Of a DNA stretch of 64,000 nt, positions 17,357 through 25,449 are shown piece by piece (position 1 is the stretch's first letter; every line of letters begins with the position of its first letter). The position numbers and the translations under genes were made by a program. Source of the stretch: Sphingopyxis granuli NBRC 100800 (lineage in GTDB: Bacteria > Pseudomonadota > Alphaproteobacteria > Sphingomonadales > Sphingomonadaceae); NCBI RefSeq assembly GCF_001591045.1, contig NZ_BCUA01000006.1:1-64000 (forward strand). Direction: 5' to 3'. The notes under the pieces were generated by a model. That model was not told the DNA's origin. It did not search any database and worked only from the letters and a program-made list of their open reading frames with translations.

Positions 17357-19675
17357 CTGCACACGCCGGCGCTGCGGATCGCGTTCGTCGGCAATGCCCT
17401 CCCGCGCCGCTGCGGCATAGCCACCTTCACGACCGACCTCGAACTCGCGGTCGGCGCGCTCGGCGAGGTTGCGGATACGGCCATTGTCGCGATGATCGAG
17501 CCGGGCGGCGACCACGAATTTCCGCCAGCCGTCCGCAAGACAATCCGGCAGGGCCAGGTGGCCGACTATCGCGCCGCCGCCGATTTCATCAATCGCGAGG
17601 CGTTCGATCTCGTCTGCCTCCAGCATGAGTTCGGCATCTTCGGCGGCGAGGCAGGCGCGCTGATTCTCGGCCTCGTAGCGAGGCTCGATGCGCCGCTCGT
17701 CACCACCTTGCACACGGTTCTCGATCGGCCGACCACGGCGCAGCGCCGCGTCATGAAGGATATCGTTACCGCATCGGCGCGGGTGGTCGTCATGGCCGAC
17801 AAGGCCCGCGACATGCTGATCAATGTCTATGGCGCCGATCGGGGGAAGATTGACGTTATCGCCCACGGCATTCCCGATGTTCCGCTCGCCTCGGCGCGAG
17901 CCGCCAAGGAGCGGTTGGGGTTTATCGATCGCAAGGTGATCCTGACATTCGGGCTGATGAGCCCGAACAAAGGTATCGAGACGATGATCGAGGCCATGCC
18001 CGAGATTGTCCGGCGCACGCCCGATGTCCTCTATGTGGTGATGGGCGCCACCCACCCCGCCTTGCTGGCCCGTGAGGGCGAGCGTTATCGCGACACGCTG
18101 ACGGCGCGGGTACGCGAGCTTGGCCTCGATGACCATGTCGCGTTCATCAACCGTTTCGTCGACCGCCCCGAACTGCTCGACCATATCGCGATGTGCGATG
18201 TCTATGCGACGCCCTATCTGGCGGCGGCGCAAATGACGTCGGGAACGCTCGCCTATTCGCATGGTCTGGGGCGTCCGGTCGTTTCCACGCCCTATTGGCA
18301 CGCCGCCGAGTTGCTCGCCGACGGGTCGGGCGTCCTGATCCCGTTCGACAATCCGGCAGGCTTCGGCCCGGCGATTTCCGATCTGCTGGGCAACGACACC
18401 GAACGTCTGGCGATGGGGCGCAAGGCCTATGCGGCGAGCCGCCCCATGATCTGGGCCAATTCGGCGCGGCGCTATGCCGCGAGCTTTCGCAAGGCTTGCC
18501 GTGAGCGCAGGCTCGCGTCCGGCGGCCAGGCGGGGATGCCCGAACCCGGGCCAGTCCGCCTGCGGACGAACGTCCAACCCGACCTCCCACCGATCTCGCT
18601 CGACCATCTCGCCGCGATGTCCGACGACACGGGGATATTCCAGCATGCCGTTCACGCAATCGCCGACCGCAGTCATGGATATTGCATCGACGACAATGCA
18701 CGGGCGCTGCTCCTGTGCTGCGGTCTCGCCGGCGGCCCCGATGCGCCGCTGGCGCGCCGGCTGTCATCCACATTCGCGGCCTTCATCCAGCACGGCTGGA
18801 ATCCGGGCAATCGGCGTTTTCGCAATTTCATGGGCTTCGACCGGCGATGGCTGGAAGATGCGGGCTCGGAGGACAGTCACGGGCGGACGCTCTGGGCGCT
18901 GGGCGCCTATAGTGCGCGTGCCTGCTCCCTTGGCCATGCGCGCTGGGCAAAAGAGCTGTTCAGCGAGGCGCTGGCCGACGTCGAGGCCTTCACCTCACCG
19001 CGGTCCTGGGCGTTCACCTTGCTCGGCCTCGCATCCTATTGCGCGGTTTATGCCGAAGATCATGCCGCCGCGCGCCTGCGTGCCGAACTCGCCGGCCGCC
19101 TCGAAAGGTTGCTGGGCGAACAGGAAGGTCCCGAATGGACATGGTTCGAAAATGGCCTCAGCTATGACAACGCCCGGCTGCCGCAAGCGCTGATCGTCAC
19201 GGGCGCCGCAGCGCTCTCGGCGACCATGGTCGAAGCGGGATTGCGAAGTCTGCGCTGGTTGGTGGCGATGCAGACGGCGCCCGAAGGTCATTTCCGGCCC
19301 GTCGGCTCGCATGGCTTCCTGATGACCTCGCGCAATAGTCCCGAACCGTTCGATCAACAGCCGCTGGAGGCTTGCGCGACGATCGCGGCCTGTATCGCGG
19401 CGAAAGGCGTCGATCCAGACTCTTCGTGGCGTGCGGAAGCCGAGCGCGCCTTCGCATGGTTTCTTGGCGCGAACGATCTCGGCATCAAGCTGGCTGACCT
19501 CGCGACGGGCAGTTGCCGCGACGGCCTCCACCCGGACCGCGCGAACGAGAACCGGGGGGCGGAAGCGGTGCTATCCTTCCTGCTCGCGCTGGCCGATATG
19601 CAGCGCCTGAGAGCGGCGGACCGGCGGGCGCCGTCACAGCCGAGCCCATCCACACACGAAGCCATCAATGCCTGA
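17357..19675 (+). CDS. GT4 glycosyltransferase with C-terminal helical domain
   Basis: About 770 residues. Residues 1-380 are a GT-B fold GT4 transferase: 'RIAFVGNALPRRCGIATFT' nucleotide-fold start, 'QHEFGIFGGEAG', 'LTFGLMSPNKGIETMIEAMP' and the donor-site loop 'YLAAAQMTSGTLAYSHGLG'. The C-terminal half ('GYCIDDNARALLLCC', 'YDNARLPQALI') is all-helical and resembles alpha-toroid domains. The conserved N-terminus lies upstream of the first in-frame ATG (17492), and between the stop at 17348 and that ATG there is no ATG, GTG or TTG in frame. An ATG at 17352 with AAAGG before it is in the wrong frame. Either a rare CTG (17357) is used or there is a small frameshift here. It overlaps the GH130 gene by 8 bases. 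Confidence 0.75.
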   Translation: MHTPALRIAFVGNALPRRCGIATFTTDLELAVGALGEVADTAIVAMIEPGGDHEFPPAVRKTIRQGQVADYRAAADFINREAFDLVCLQHEFGIFGGEAGALILGLVARLDAPLVTTLHTVLDRPTTAQRRVMKDIVTASARVVVMADKARDMLINVYGADRGKIDVIAHGIPDVPLASARAAKERLGFIDRKVILTFGLMSPNKGIETMIEAMPEIVRRTPDVLYVVMGATHPALLAREGERYRDTLTARVRELGLDDHVAFINRFVDRPELLDHIAMCDVYATPYLAAAQMTSGTLAYSHGLGRPVVSTPYWHAAELLADGSGVLIPFDNPAGFGPAISDLLGNDTERLAMGRKAYAASRPMIWANSARRYAASFRKACRERRLASGGQAGMPEPGPVRLRTNVQPDLPPISLDHLAAMSDDTGIFQHAVHAIADRSHGYCIDDNARALLLCCGLAGGPDAPLARRLSSTFAAFIQHGWNPGNRRFRNFMGFDRRWLEDAGSEDSHGRTLWALGAYSARACSLGHARWAKELFSEALADVEAFTSPRSWAFTLLGLASYCAVYAEDHAAARLRAELAGRLERLLGEQEGPEWTWFENGLSYDNARLPQALIVTGAAALSATMVEAGLRSLRWLVAMQTAPEGHFRPVGSHGFLMTSRNSPEPFDQQPLEACATIAACIAAKGVDPDSSWRAEAERAFAWFLGANDLGIKLADLATGSCRDGLHPDRANENRGAEAVLSFLLALADMQRLRAADRRAPSQPSPSTHEAINA

Positions 19676-20969
19676 CGGGGCTCCGCCATCCGCGCCCTTC
19701 TTCAACCGGCAGGCGCTTCACTTGCGGCCCGACCCGTCGCGCGTCGTCGTCCGGCCGTTCCGGCCGGCGGTCGAACCCCGAGACCTGCATCCCGTCGACA
19801 AGACCCGCGCCAATCACATCGTCGACCGCGTCCTCGCAATGACCGCGGACGAGACCGACGCGCTGCTTGCCGAAACGCTGCGAAACTTCGACGACCGGCA
19901 CCGCAACCTCCCCGCAATATTCGAACGGCGCGCCGCGGAAATGGAGGATGCCTTCACAGCTCACAAGAGCTTCTCGCAGGCGCAGCGTCAGCTCGTCGGC
20001 GCCTACTTTCTTCATGAGTACAGCTTCGAAGCAGCCGCGCTGTTCAATCCCAGCATCGTGCCGCACCCCGACCAGTCGGGAGTCGCCGCAGGATGCCGCC
20101 GCTTCATCCTTAGCCTGCGCGCGGTCGGCGAAGGCCACATCTCTTCCCTGACGTTCCGGTCGGGAATATTGGCCGCCGACGGAACCGTTACCATCGACCC
20201 GCCCGCGCGGCTCGCCGCGACGCCCGTCGTGACCGCCCGTGTCGGCGATCGTCTGGAACTCGGCTTCGATCCCGCCAGCGACATCGCGGAGCGGGTGATC
20301 TTCCCCGTCACCGAGAGGCAGGCGAACGGGATCGAGGATGCCCGCTTCGTCGCCTTCCATGACGAAGGCCAGACCATCTATTATGCGACCTTCACCGCCT
20401 ACAGCGGAAGCGGCATAAGGTCGGAGCTGATCGAAACCCGGGACTTCGTGACATTCCATCTGGCACCGCTCAAGGGCGCTGCGGCGCACAACAAGGGGAT
20501 GGCGCTTTTTCCGCGAAAGATCGGCGGGCGCTATGCGATGATCGCGCGCCACGACAATGAGAGCCTGCACCTCATCCTGTCGGACGACCTCCACGAATGG
20601 GGCCTCGGCGAGGTGATCGTGAAGCCCAAATATCCTTGGGAGTTCGTCCAAATCGGCAATTGCGGCTCGCCCATCGAACTCGACGAAGGCTGGCTGCTCT
20701 TCACCCATGGCGTCGGCCCCGTACGCCATTATTCGATCGGCGCGGTTCTGCTCGACAAGGACGATCCCTCGCGCGTGCTCGGGCGCTCGCGCGTACCGCT
20801 CGTCCAGCCCGCGACCGCGGAGCGCCATGGCTATGTCCCGAACGTCGTCTATTCGTGCGGCGCCATCAAGGTCGGAGAGCGCATCCTGCTTCCCTATGCC
20901 ATATCGGACGCCTTTTCGACCGTCGCCACGATCAGGATCACGACACTTCTCGACCAGCTCAAGGATTGA
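19668..20969 (+). CDS. GH130-type glycoside phosphorylase/hydrolase
   Basis: A 433-residue five-bladed propeller enzyme of the GH130 type. Landmarks are 'GIEDARFVAFHDEGQTIYYA' (general acid Asp region), 'HNKGMALFPRKIGGRYAMIA', 'WEFVQIGNCGSPIELDEGWL' and 'YVPNVVYSCGAI'. Family members act on beta-mannosides, usually by phosphorolysis and sometimes by hydrolysis. The long N-terminal helical extension ('FNRQALHLRPDPSRVVVRPF') is typical of the GT4-linked subgroup. It overlaps the GT4 stop by 8 bases, so the pair probably makes and remodels one glycan or osmolyte. Confidence 0.85.
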   Translation: MPDGAPPSAPFFNRQALHLRPDPSRVVVRPFRPAVEPRDLHPVDKTRANHIVDRVLAMTADETDALLAETLRNFDDRHRNLPAIFERRAAEMEDAFTAHKSFSQAQRQLVGAYFLHEYSFEAAALFNPSIVPHPDQSGVAAGCRRFILSLRAVGEGHISSLTFRSGILAADGTVTIDPPARLAATPVVTARVGDRLELGFDPASDIAERVIFPVTERQANGIEDARFVAFHDEGQTIYYATFTAYSGSGIRSELIETRDFVTFHLAPLKGAAAHNKGMALFPRKIGGRYAMIARHDNESLHLILSDDLHEWGLGEVIVKPKYPWEFVQIGNCGSPIELDEGWLLFTHGVGPVRHYSIGAVLLDKDDPSRVLGRSRVPLVQPATAERHGYVPNVVYSCGAIKVGERILLPYAISDAFSTVATIRITTLLDQLKD

Positions 20970-20980
20970 AAGGCTTCGAC

Positions 20981-21163
20981 ATGGACAAGACCCCGTCCGG
21001 CAACCACCGGTCATGCAAATGCGGCGGTATCGACGCCGCCGAGCGTGAAACACTGGATCGATACGGCATTACCCGCGTGCCCGCCGCGACCTATCTCCTG
21101 GACGGTTATCGCTACACCAGCCTTGCCGACGCGGTTGCACAGGCACGCCGTTCCCGCATGTGA
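20981..21163 (+). CDS. Small hypothetical protein (60 aa)
   Basis: A 60-residue protein with one Cys-x-Cys ('HRSCKCGGIDAAE') and the tail 'YGITRVPAATYLLDGYRYTS' followed by 'LADAVAQARRSRM'. It starts 11 bases after GH130 and is probably the last gene of that unit. The C-terminus is reminiscent of small stress-regulon proteins in sphingomonads, but no family is recognised. Confidence 0.6.
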   Translation: MDKTPSGNHRSCKCGGIDAAERETLDRYGITRVPAATYLLDGYRYTSLADAVAQARRSRM

Positions 21164-21283
21164 AGGGAAATCGGATACTGTCGGCGAGCGGGAATGACTT
21201 GAAGCGCGGCAGGACACTTCCAAAACGAAACCGGGCCACGTATCGACACGCAGCCCGGCCTGGGGACGATCGGTTAGCTCGGA

Positions 21284-21454
21284 CTAGCTGCTCTGCTTGC
21301 CCGGCTTTTCCGCTTCTCCACCCTGCTGAGGCCGCTTGTCGCGGTCCGGCTGGCCGGGCTGACGGCGGCCGCCGTCCTCCTGCTGGGGCTGGCGCTCGCC
21401 TTCCGACTTGCGGCCCGGCTGGCTGCCGGTCTGGTTCTGGTCGGGGTTGACCAT
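21284..21454 (-). CDS. Small hydrophilic Gln/Gly-rich protein
   Basis: A 56-residue, highly charged, low-complexity protein: 'MVNPDQNQTGSQPGRKSEGE', then repeats of R-Q-P-Q/G-Q-P and an end 'GEAEKPGKQSS'. It is predicted to be unfolded, like hydrophilins or small stress proteins. ATG 21454 is chosen because GGAG lies about 7 bases before it; an ATG at 21460 is too close to that site. It converges on the GH130 unit. Confidence 0.55.
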   Translation of the reverse strand: MVNPDQNQTGSQPGRKSEGERQPQQEDGGRRQPGQPDRDKRPQQGGEAEKPGKQSS

Positions 21455-21586
21455 GACCATTCTCCTCTCTTCAATTGCCCGGTAGTGGGCTTGGAGAAGA
21501 CGCGCGGGATAGGGCATTGTTCCTGTTTATCATGCCGGGTCGCTAATAGAGCGATTCCGTCCGGTCGAGCGGCAGAGCCGATCGTC

Positions 21587-21739
21587 TCAGCCCCGCCGTC
21601 CGCTCGCCTGCCATACCAAGCCGGGTAGTTTGACCATCTCGCAACCGCAAACGGTGCAATGGCTGACGAAGCGCCCCCGATCCCAGTGGCTCGCCTTGAA
21701 ATCGACGAGGTGACGGCCGAATAGATTGTGCAGTATCAT
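21587..21739 (-). CDS. Small zinc-ribbon-like protein (50 aa)
   Basis: A 50-residue protein, 'MILHNLFGRHLVDFKASHWD' then 'RFVSHCTVCGCEMVKLPGL' and a short tail. C-x2-C-x-C plus the preceding His suggests a small metal site. Its ATG overlaps the TGA of the preceding gene (ATGA, 21736-21739), so it is translated after it. No known family. Confidence 0.6.
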   Translation of the reverse strand: MILHNLFGRHLVDFKASHWDRGRFVSHCTVCGCEMVKLPGLVWQASGRRG

Positions 21740-22035
21740 GATCGCGTTCCTTTCGCTGGTTGTGCTCCGCCCTCATTGTCCCATTGCTCAAGGGCATGCT
21801 GGACAGAAGACGACGACACGACTTGAGGATGGGCTGTTTGCGGCGCCCCCGAGCAGGCGTCGTTTTCGCGCTCCCAGCTTTCGATTGCGCGCTCGAGGTC
21901 GTGTCGCCGGCGCCGCGACTGGTGAAACGCGTTTCCCATCGTTTGCGGAACATGTTCCAGCCCGTGATGGAGAAGCCGGTTCCACAACCGAATGATCCGG
22001 CCGAAAGATCGCGAGGGTTCGTGGATGGAAATCAT
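21736..22035 (-). CDS. Hypothetical protein (99 aa) with hairpin leader
   Basis: A 99-residue protein: 'MISIHEPSRSFGRIIRLWNR', 'HDLERAIESWERENDAC' and 'HALEQWDNEGGAQ'. The two 'E-x-W/W-D/E' helices suggest a small helical protein. ATG 22035 is chosen because the reading upstream of it lies inside the shared leader. It and the 21587 gene overlap by four bases. Function unknown. Confidence 0.6.
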   Translation of the reverse strand: MISIHEPSRSFGRIIRLWNRLLHHGLEHVPQTMGNAFHQSRRRRHDLERAIESWERENDACSGAPQTAHPQVVSSSSVQHALEQWDNEGGAQPAKGTRS

Positions 22036-22043
22036 CGAATAGA

Positions 22044-22079
22044 CTCCCGCTGGGCAAGCGGGAGCTCGAGGTCTCTCAG
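22044..22079 (-). promoter_or_regulatory. CTGAGAG/hairpin leader of the 21736-22035 gene
   Basis: On the gene strand CTGAGAG (22079-22073), then CTCCCGCT and AGCGGGAG arms (22064-22057 and 22051-22044) around 5 bases, then 8 bases to the ATG. The second arm includes GGGAG, the only Shine-Dalgarno-like sequence. Confidence 0.6.
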
Positions 22080-22181
22080 TCACGGGAAGCTTGCGATCGA
22101 AATCGGGTGATGACACATCCTATCACAGACGGACATGATGCGGGCATCAATTCGCCACGCAGAATGGGCCTGCGCACCGGA

Positions 22182-24008
22182 TCAGCCTGCATCCTCGTCA
22201 TCCCCCCGGCGCTGGCGCAGTTCTGGCGCTTCGCGAGGCGGTATGTCGGGCCGGCGCTCGAACGCGCCGCCTTCCCCGGATATGCGCTCCTTCTGAACGA
22301 TGGCCGCTACGCGCTTCTTCGAAATGCCGAGGCTGCGCAGCGCATAGCCGGCGAGGCCGAACGACAGCTCGCGCGCGCCCATGATCGCGAGGCCGACGCC
22401 CTGACCTTCGAGATGGGCGACCTCGGCTTCGCTGTGGGTCCGGATCGCGGTGTCGATTTCGGGATTGAGCTCGCGCGCGATCTCGATGATGCGCCGTGTC
22501 TGAAAGCCATCCGGCGTCGCGATCACGAGCAGCCGCGCCTGGGCGATATCCGCCGCCTCGAGAATACCCGGGGTCGATGCTTCGCCATAGATGGCCGTAA
22601 TGCCGCGCTCGCGCAGCGCCTCGACGCGGCGTCGATCCTTGTCGACGAGGATAACGGGAAGACCTTCGCTCTTGAGCATCCTACCGACCACGCGCCCGAC
22701 CCGGCCGTAGCCGACAACGACCGCGTGATGGCGAAAGCTGCTGTGCTTCGCGTCGGGCAGACGGGAAAGGCTCTCATCGCCTCCCCGCTCCAGCAATGCC
22801 AACAGCCGCGGTCGTCGTCGCAGCCATCTCTCGAAGCCGTCGAAAGCGATGAAGACGAGCGGATTGAGCGTAATCGACAGCAGCGCGCCGGCGAGGACCA
22901 AGTCCCTCGCTTCCGCCTCGACCAGCCCCAAGGTGACGCCCAGGCCGATCAGGATGAAGGAGAACTCGCCGATCTGCGCCAGGCTCGCCGAGACGGTCAG
23001 CGCCGTCCGCGCCGGATAGCCGAAGGCCAGCACGATCCCAAACGCCGCAACCGACTTGCCGGCCAGAATGATCGCCAGCACTGCCAGAACGGCGGACGGT
23101 TCACGGACCAGGATGCCCGGATCGAACAGCATCCCGACCGAGACGAAGAACAGGACGGCAAAAGCATCCTGCAACGGCAGCGAGTCCGCGGCCGCCCGAT
23201 GACTGAAATCGCTTTCGCTGAGGATCACGCCAGCAAAGAAGGCGCCGAGTGCGAAGGACACGCCGAACAGGGCGGCCGAGCCGAAAGCGATACCGAGCGC
23301 GGTCGCGAGAACCGACAGAGTGAACAATTCGCGCGAGCCCGTTCGAGCGACACGTTCCAATATCCAGGGCGCGGCGCGCGTTCCGACGATCAGGACAAGC
23401 GCAAGGAACAGCGCAACCTTTCCGAGCGTGACAAGCAAGACGAGCGCGATATCGCCCGCGCCGCCCGAAGCTCCTTCCCCTCCCAGCGCGCGCCCTAACG
23501 CCGGCAGCAACACAAGGGCCAGCACCATGACGAGATCCTCGACGATCAGCCAACCCACGGCGATCCGGCCGTTGATCGAATCGAGCGTATTGCGCTGCTC
23601 GAGCGCGCGCAGCAGCACGACGGTCGACGCGACCGACAGGGCAAGACCGAAAACCAGGCCCGCCCCGGTGGTCCAGCCCCAGAGATGCGCCAGGCCCGCC
23701 CCGAGCAGGGCCGCAACCACGATCTGGACGAGCGCGCCGGGGATGGCGATCCTGCGGACAGCGACCAAATCCTTGATCGAGAAATGCAGCCCGACACCGA
23801 ACATCAGCAGGATCACGCCGATCTCCGCGAGCTGGTTCGCCAGCGCAGCATCGCCGACGAAGCCGGGAGTGAAGGGGCCGACCGCCACGCCTGCGAGCAG
23901 ATAGCCGACGAGCGGCGGCAGCTTCAGCCTGCTGGCAATGAATCCGCCGATGAAAGCGAGGACCAGTCCCATAACGAGCATGGCGAGAAGGCTGGTGTCA
24001 TGGGGCAA
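22182..24008 (-). CDS. CPA2-family cation:proton antiporter (YbaL/KefB-like)
   Basis: A 608-residue inner-membrane antiporter. The first 400 residues hold about 12 membrane segments with 'LPPLVGYLLAGVAVGP' and 'FSIKDLVAVRRIAIPG'. A cytosolic NAD-binding TrkA-N domain follows: 'HHAVVVGYGRVGRVVGRML' (Rossmann GxGxxG) and 'IYGEASTPGILEAADI'. It exchanges K+ or Na+ for protons in pH, osmotic or electrophile stress. I choose TTG 24008, which gives the family-like start '(M)PHDTSLLAM' with AAAGGA 6 bases upstream, over ATG 24047. Confidence 0.9.
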   Translation of the reverse strand: MPHDTSLLAMLVMGLVLAFIGGFIASRLKLPPLVGYLLAGVAVGPFTPGFVGDAALANQLAEIGVILLMFGVGLHFSIKDLVAVRRIAIPGALVQIVVAALLGAGLAHLWGWTTGAGLVFGLALSVASTVVLLRALEQRNTLDSINGRIAVGWLIVEDLVMVLALVLLPALGRALGGEGASGGAGDIALVLLVTLGKVALFLALVLIVGTRAAPWILERVARTGSRELFTLSVLATALGIAFGSAALFGVSFALGAFFAGVILSESDFSHRAAADSLPLQDAFAVLFFVSVGMLFDPGILVREPSAVLAVLAIILAGKSVAAFGIVLAFGYPARTALTVSASLAQIGEFSFILIGLGVTLGLVEAEARDLVLAGALLSITLNPLVFIAFDGFERWLRRRPRLLALLERGGDESLSRLPDAKHSSFRHHAVVVGYGRVGRVVGRMLKSEGLPVILVDKDRRRVEALRERGITAIYGEASTPGILEAADIAQARLLVIATPDGFQTRRIIEIARELNPEIDTAIRTHSEAEVAHLEGQGVGLAIMGARELSFGLAGYALRSLGISKKRVAAIVQKERISGEGGAFERRPDIPPREAPELRQRRGDDEDAG

Positions 24009-24204
24009 TAGCGATCCTTTCGGAAAGAGCCGCCATGCCGGCGGCACTCGGTATGATGGAGCGCCGATGGGTAAAGCGGCCGCGCTATCGGTGGCGGTGA
24101 AGGATCGACCCTACACCAGCGACGGCGCCAAGACCATGCTGCTCATCGGAAGCAGGAAAAGACACTGACAGGTGCGATGGCGCGACTGCGTTGCGCGGAC
24201 CCGC

Positions 24205-25437
24205 CTAGAATTTTCGATGGAAGCTGACGAGGTCCGCGTCGGGATCGCCATAGCCGCAGATCAGCCCGCGCAGCATCTGCGCCGCCATCATCGAGAAGGT
24301 GATGCCATTCCCGCCATAACCCATGGCTGCATAGCAGTTGGGCATGCGCGGGATGCGGCCGATCGTCGGGGTGCCGACAGGGCTGTCGCCGAAGCTGCCG
24401 GCCCAGCCATGGACCGGAGTCGCGTCGATTTCCGGCAGCAGCGCGGCGAGCTTGCGCGACAGGGTTCTGATCTTGCCGGGAAGCTTCGCGTCGCGTTCGC
24501 CCGCGTCCGCGATTTCCTCATCCTCGCCGCCGCATATGACCTCGCCGCGCGGGGTGGTGCGGATGTAGAGATAGGGGTCGGCGGCTTCCCAGATCATCGC
24601 GGCCGTCGACCAGATGGCGCGGGGCTGAGGGCGGGTCGCGATCGACCAGCTCGATATGATCCTGTTTCCCTTGCGCGGGATGCCCTTCATCATCTCGTAG
24701 CCCGTCGCCATGACCACATGGCGCGCACGGATCTCGGGACCGCGCGCGCTGTGAAGCGTCACGCCGTCTTCGCGCGCGTCGATGTCGCAGATATCGACCG
24801 GCGAATAGAGCCGGGCGCCGCGCGCGATGGCGGCGTTCAGATAGCCAAGGGTCATCCGGCGCGGGTCGGCGGAATAATTGCCGAAACCGATCAGCGCATG
24901 GCGTCCCTTGATCCCGTAGCGCTCCAACACCGCGGCGGGTTTGAGAAGCTCGACCTCGAAACCCGCGCGCCGGCGGGCGTCGGCTTCGCGCGCCAGGCCG
25001 TCGGCGTCGAGGACATTGCCGTCGAGATAGATGGAACCGCGCGTCGCGCCGTCGACGGCGAGGCCCAGCCGCTCGGTCCGCTCGCGCAGCGCATCGACCG
25101 CCTGGCGCGAGCGGCGCCAGATGCGCTCGGCCTTCTCGCGCCCGATCCGCTCCGCCATCAGCGAGAGCGGCGTGTCGAGTTCATATTGCAGCATCGCCGT
25201 CGATGCCGCAGTCGACCCTTCGGCGGGGCCGCGACGATCGACGATGACGGTCGTGAGCCCTGCTTCTGACAGCGCCTCCGCGATCAACGCGCCCGATACG
25301 CCGGCACCGACGACGATTGCATCGCACGCGATATCGCGCGTCAAAGGCCTTGACGAGATCGCCGGACGACGCCGCGCCGACCAGATCGACCGGCCGGTGC
25401 GGAGATCGCGGTGATGGGTCGCGGACGCGGCCGCCAT
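24205..25437 (-). CDS. FAD-dependent oxidoreductase (DAO/PuuB type)
   Basis: A 410-residue flavoprotein of the D-amino-acid-oxidase fold. The FAD-binding Rossmann motif is 'DAIVVGAGVSGALIAEALSE', and the C-terminal 'MGYGGNGITFSMMAAQML' closes the FAD site. The reading 'ATRPQPRAIW', 'YLYIRTTPRGEVICGGEDEE' fits gamma-glutamylputrescine oxidase-like or glycine/sarcosine-type oxidases. It oxidises an amine and releases H2O2, which makes sense 12 bases downstream of a catalase gene. The start is ATG 25437. Confidence 0.85.
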   Translation of the reverse strand: MAAASATHHRDLRTGRSIWSARRRPAISSRPLTRDIACDAIVVGAGVSGALIAEALSEAGLTTVIVDRRGPAEGSTAASTAMLQYELDTPLSLMAERIGREKAERIWRRSRQAVDALRERTERLGLAVDGATRGSIYLDGNVLDADGLAREADARRRAGFEVELLKPAAVLERYGIKGRHALIGFGNYSADPRRMTLGYLNAAIARGARLYSPVDICDIDAREDGVTLHSARGPEIRARHVVMATGYEMMKGIPRKGNRIISSWSIATRPQPRAIWSTAAMIWEAADPYLYIRTTPRGEVICGGEDEEIADAGERDAKLPGKIRTLSRKLAALLPEIDATPVHGWAGSFGDSPVGTPTIGRIPRMPNCYAAMGYGGNGITFSMMAAQMLRGLICGYGDPDADLVSFHRKF

Positions 25438-25449
25438 CAACGTAGGCGA

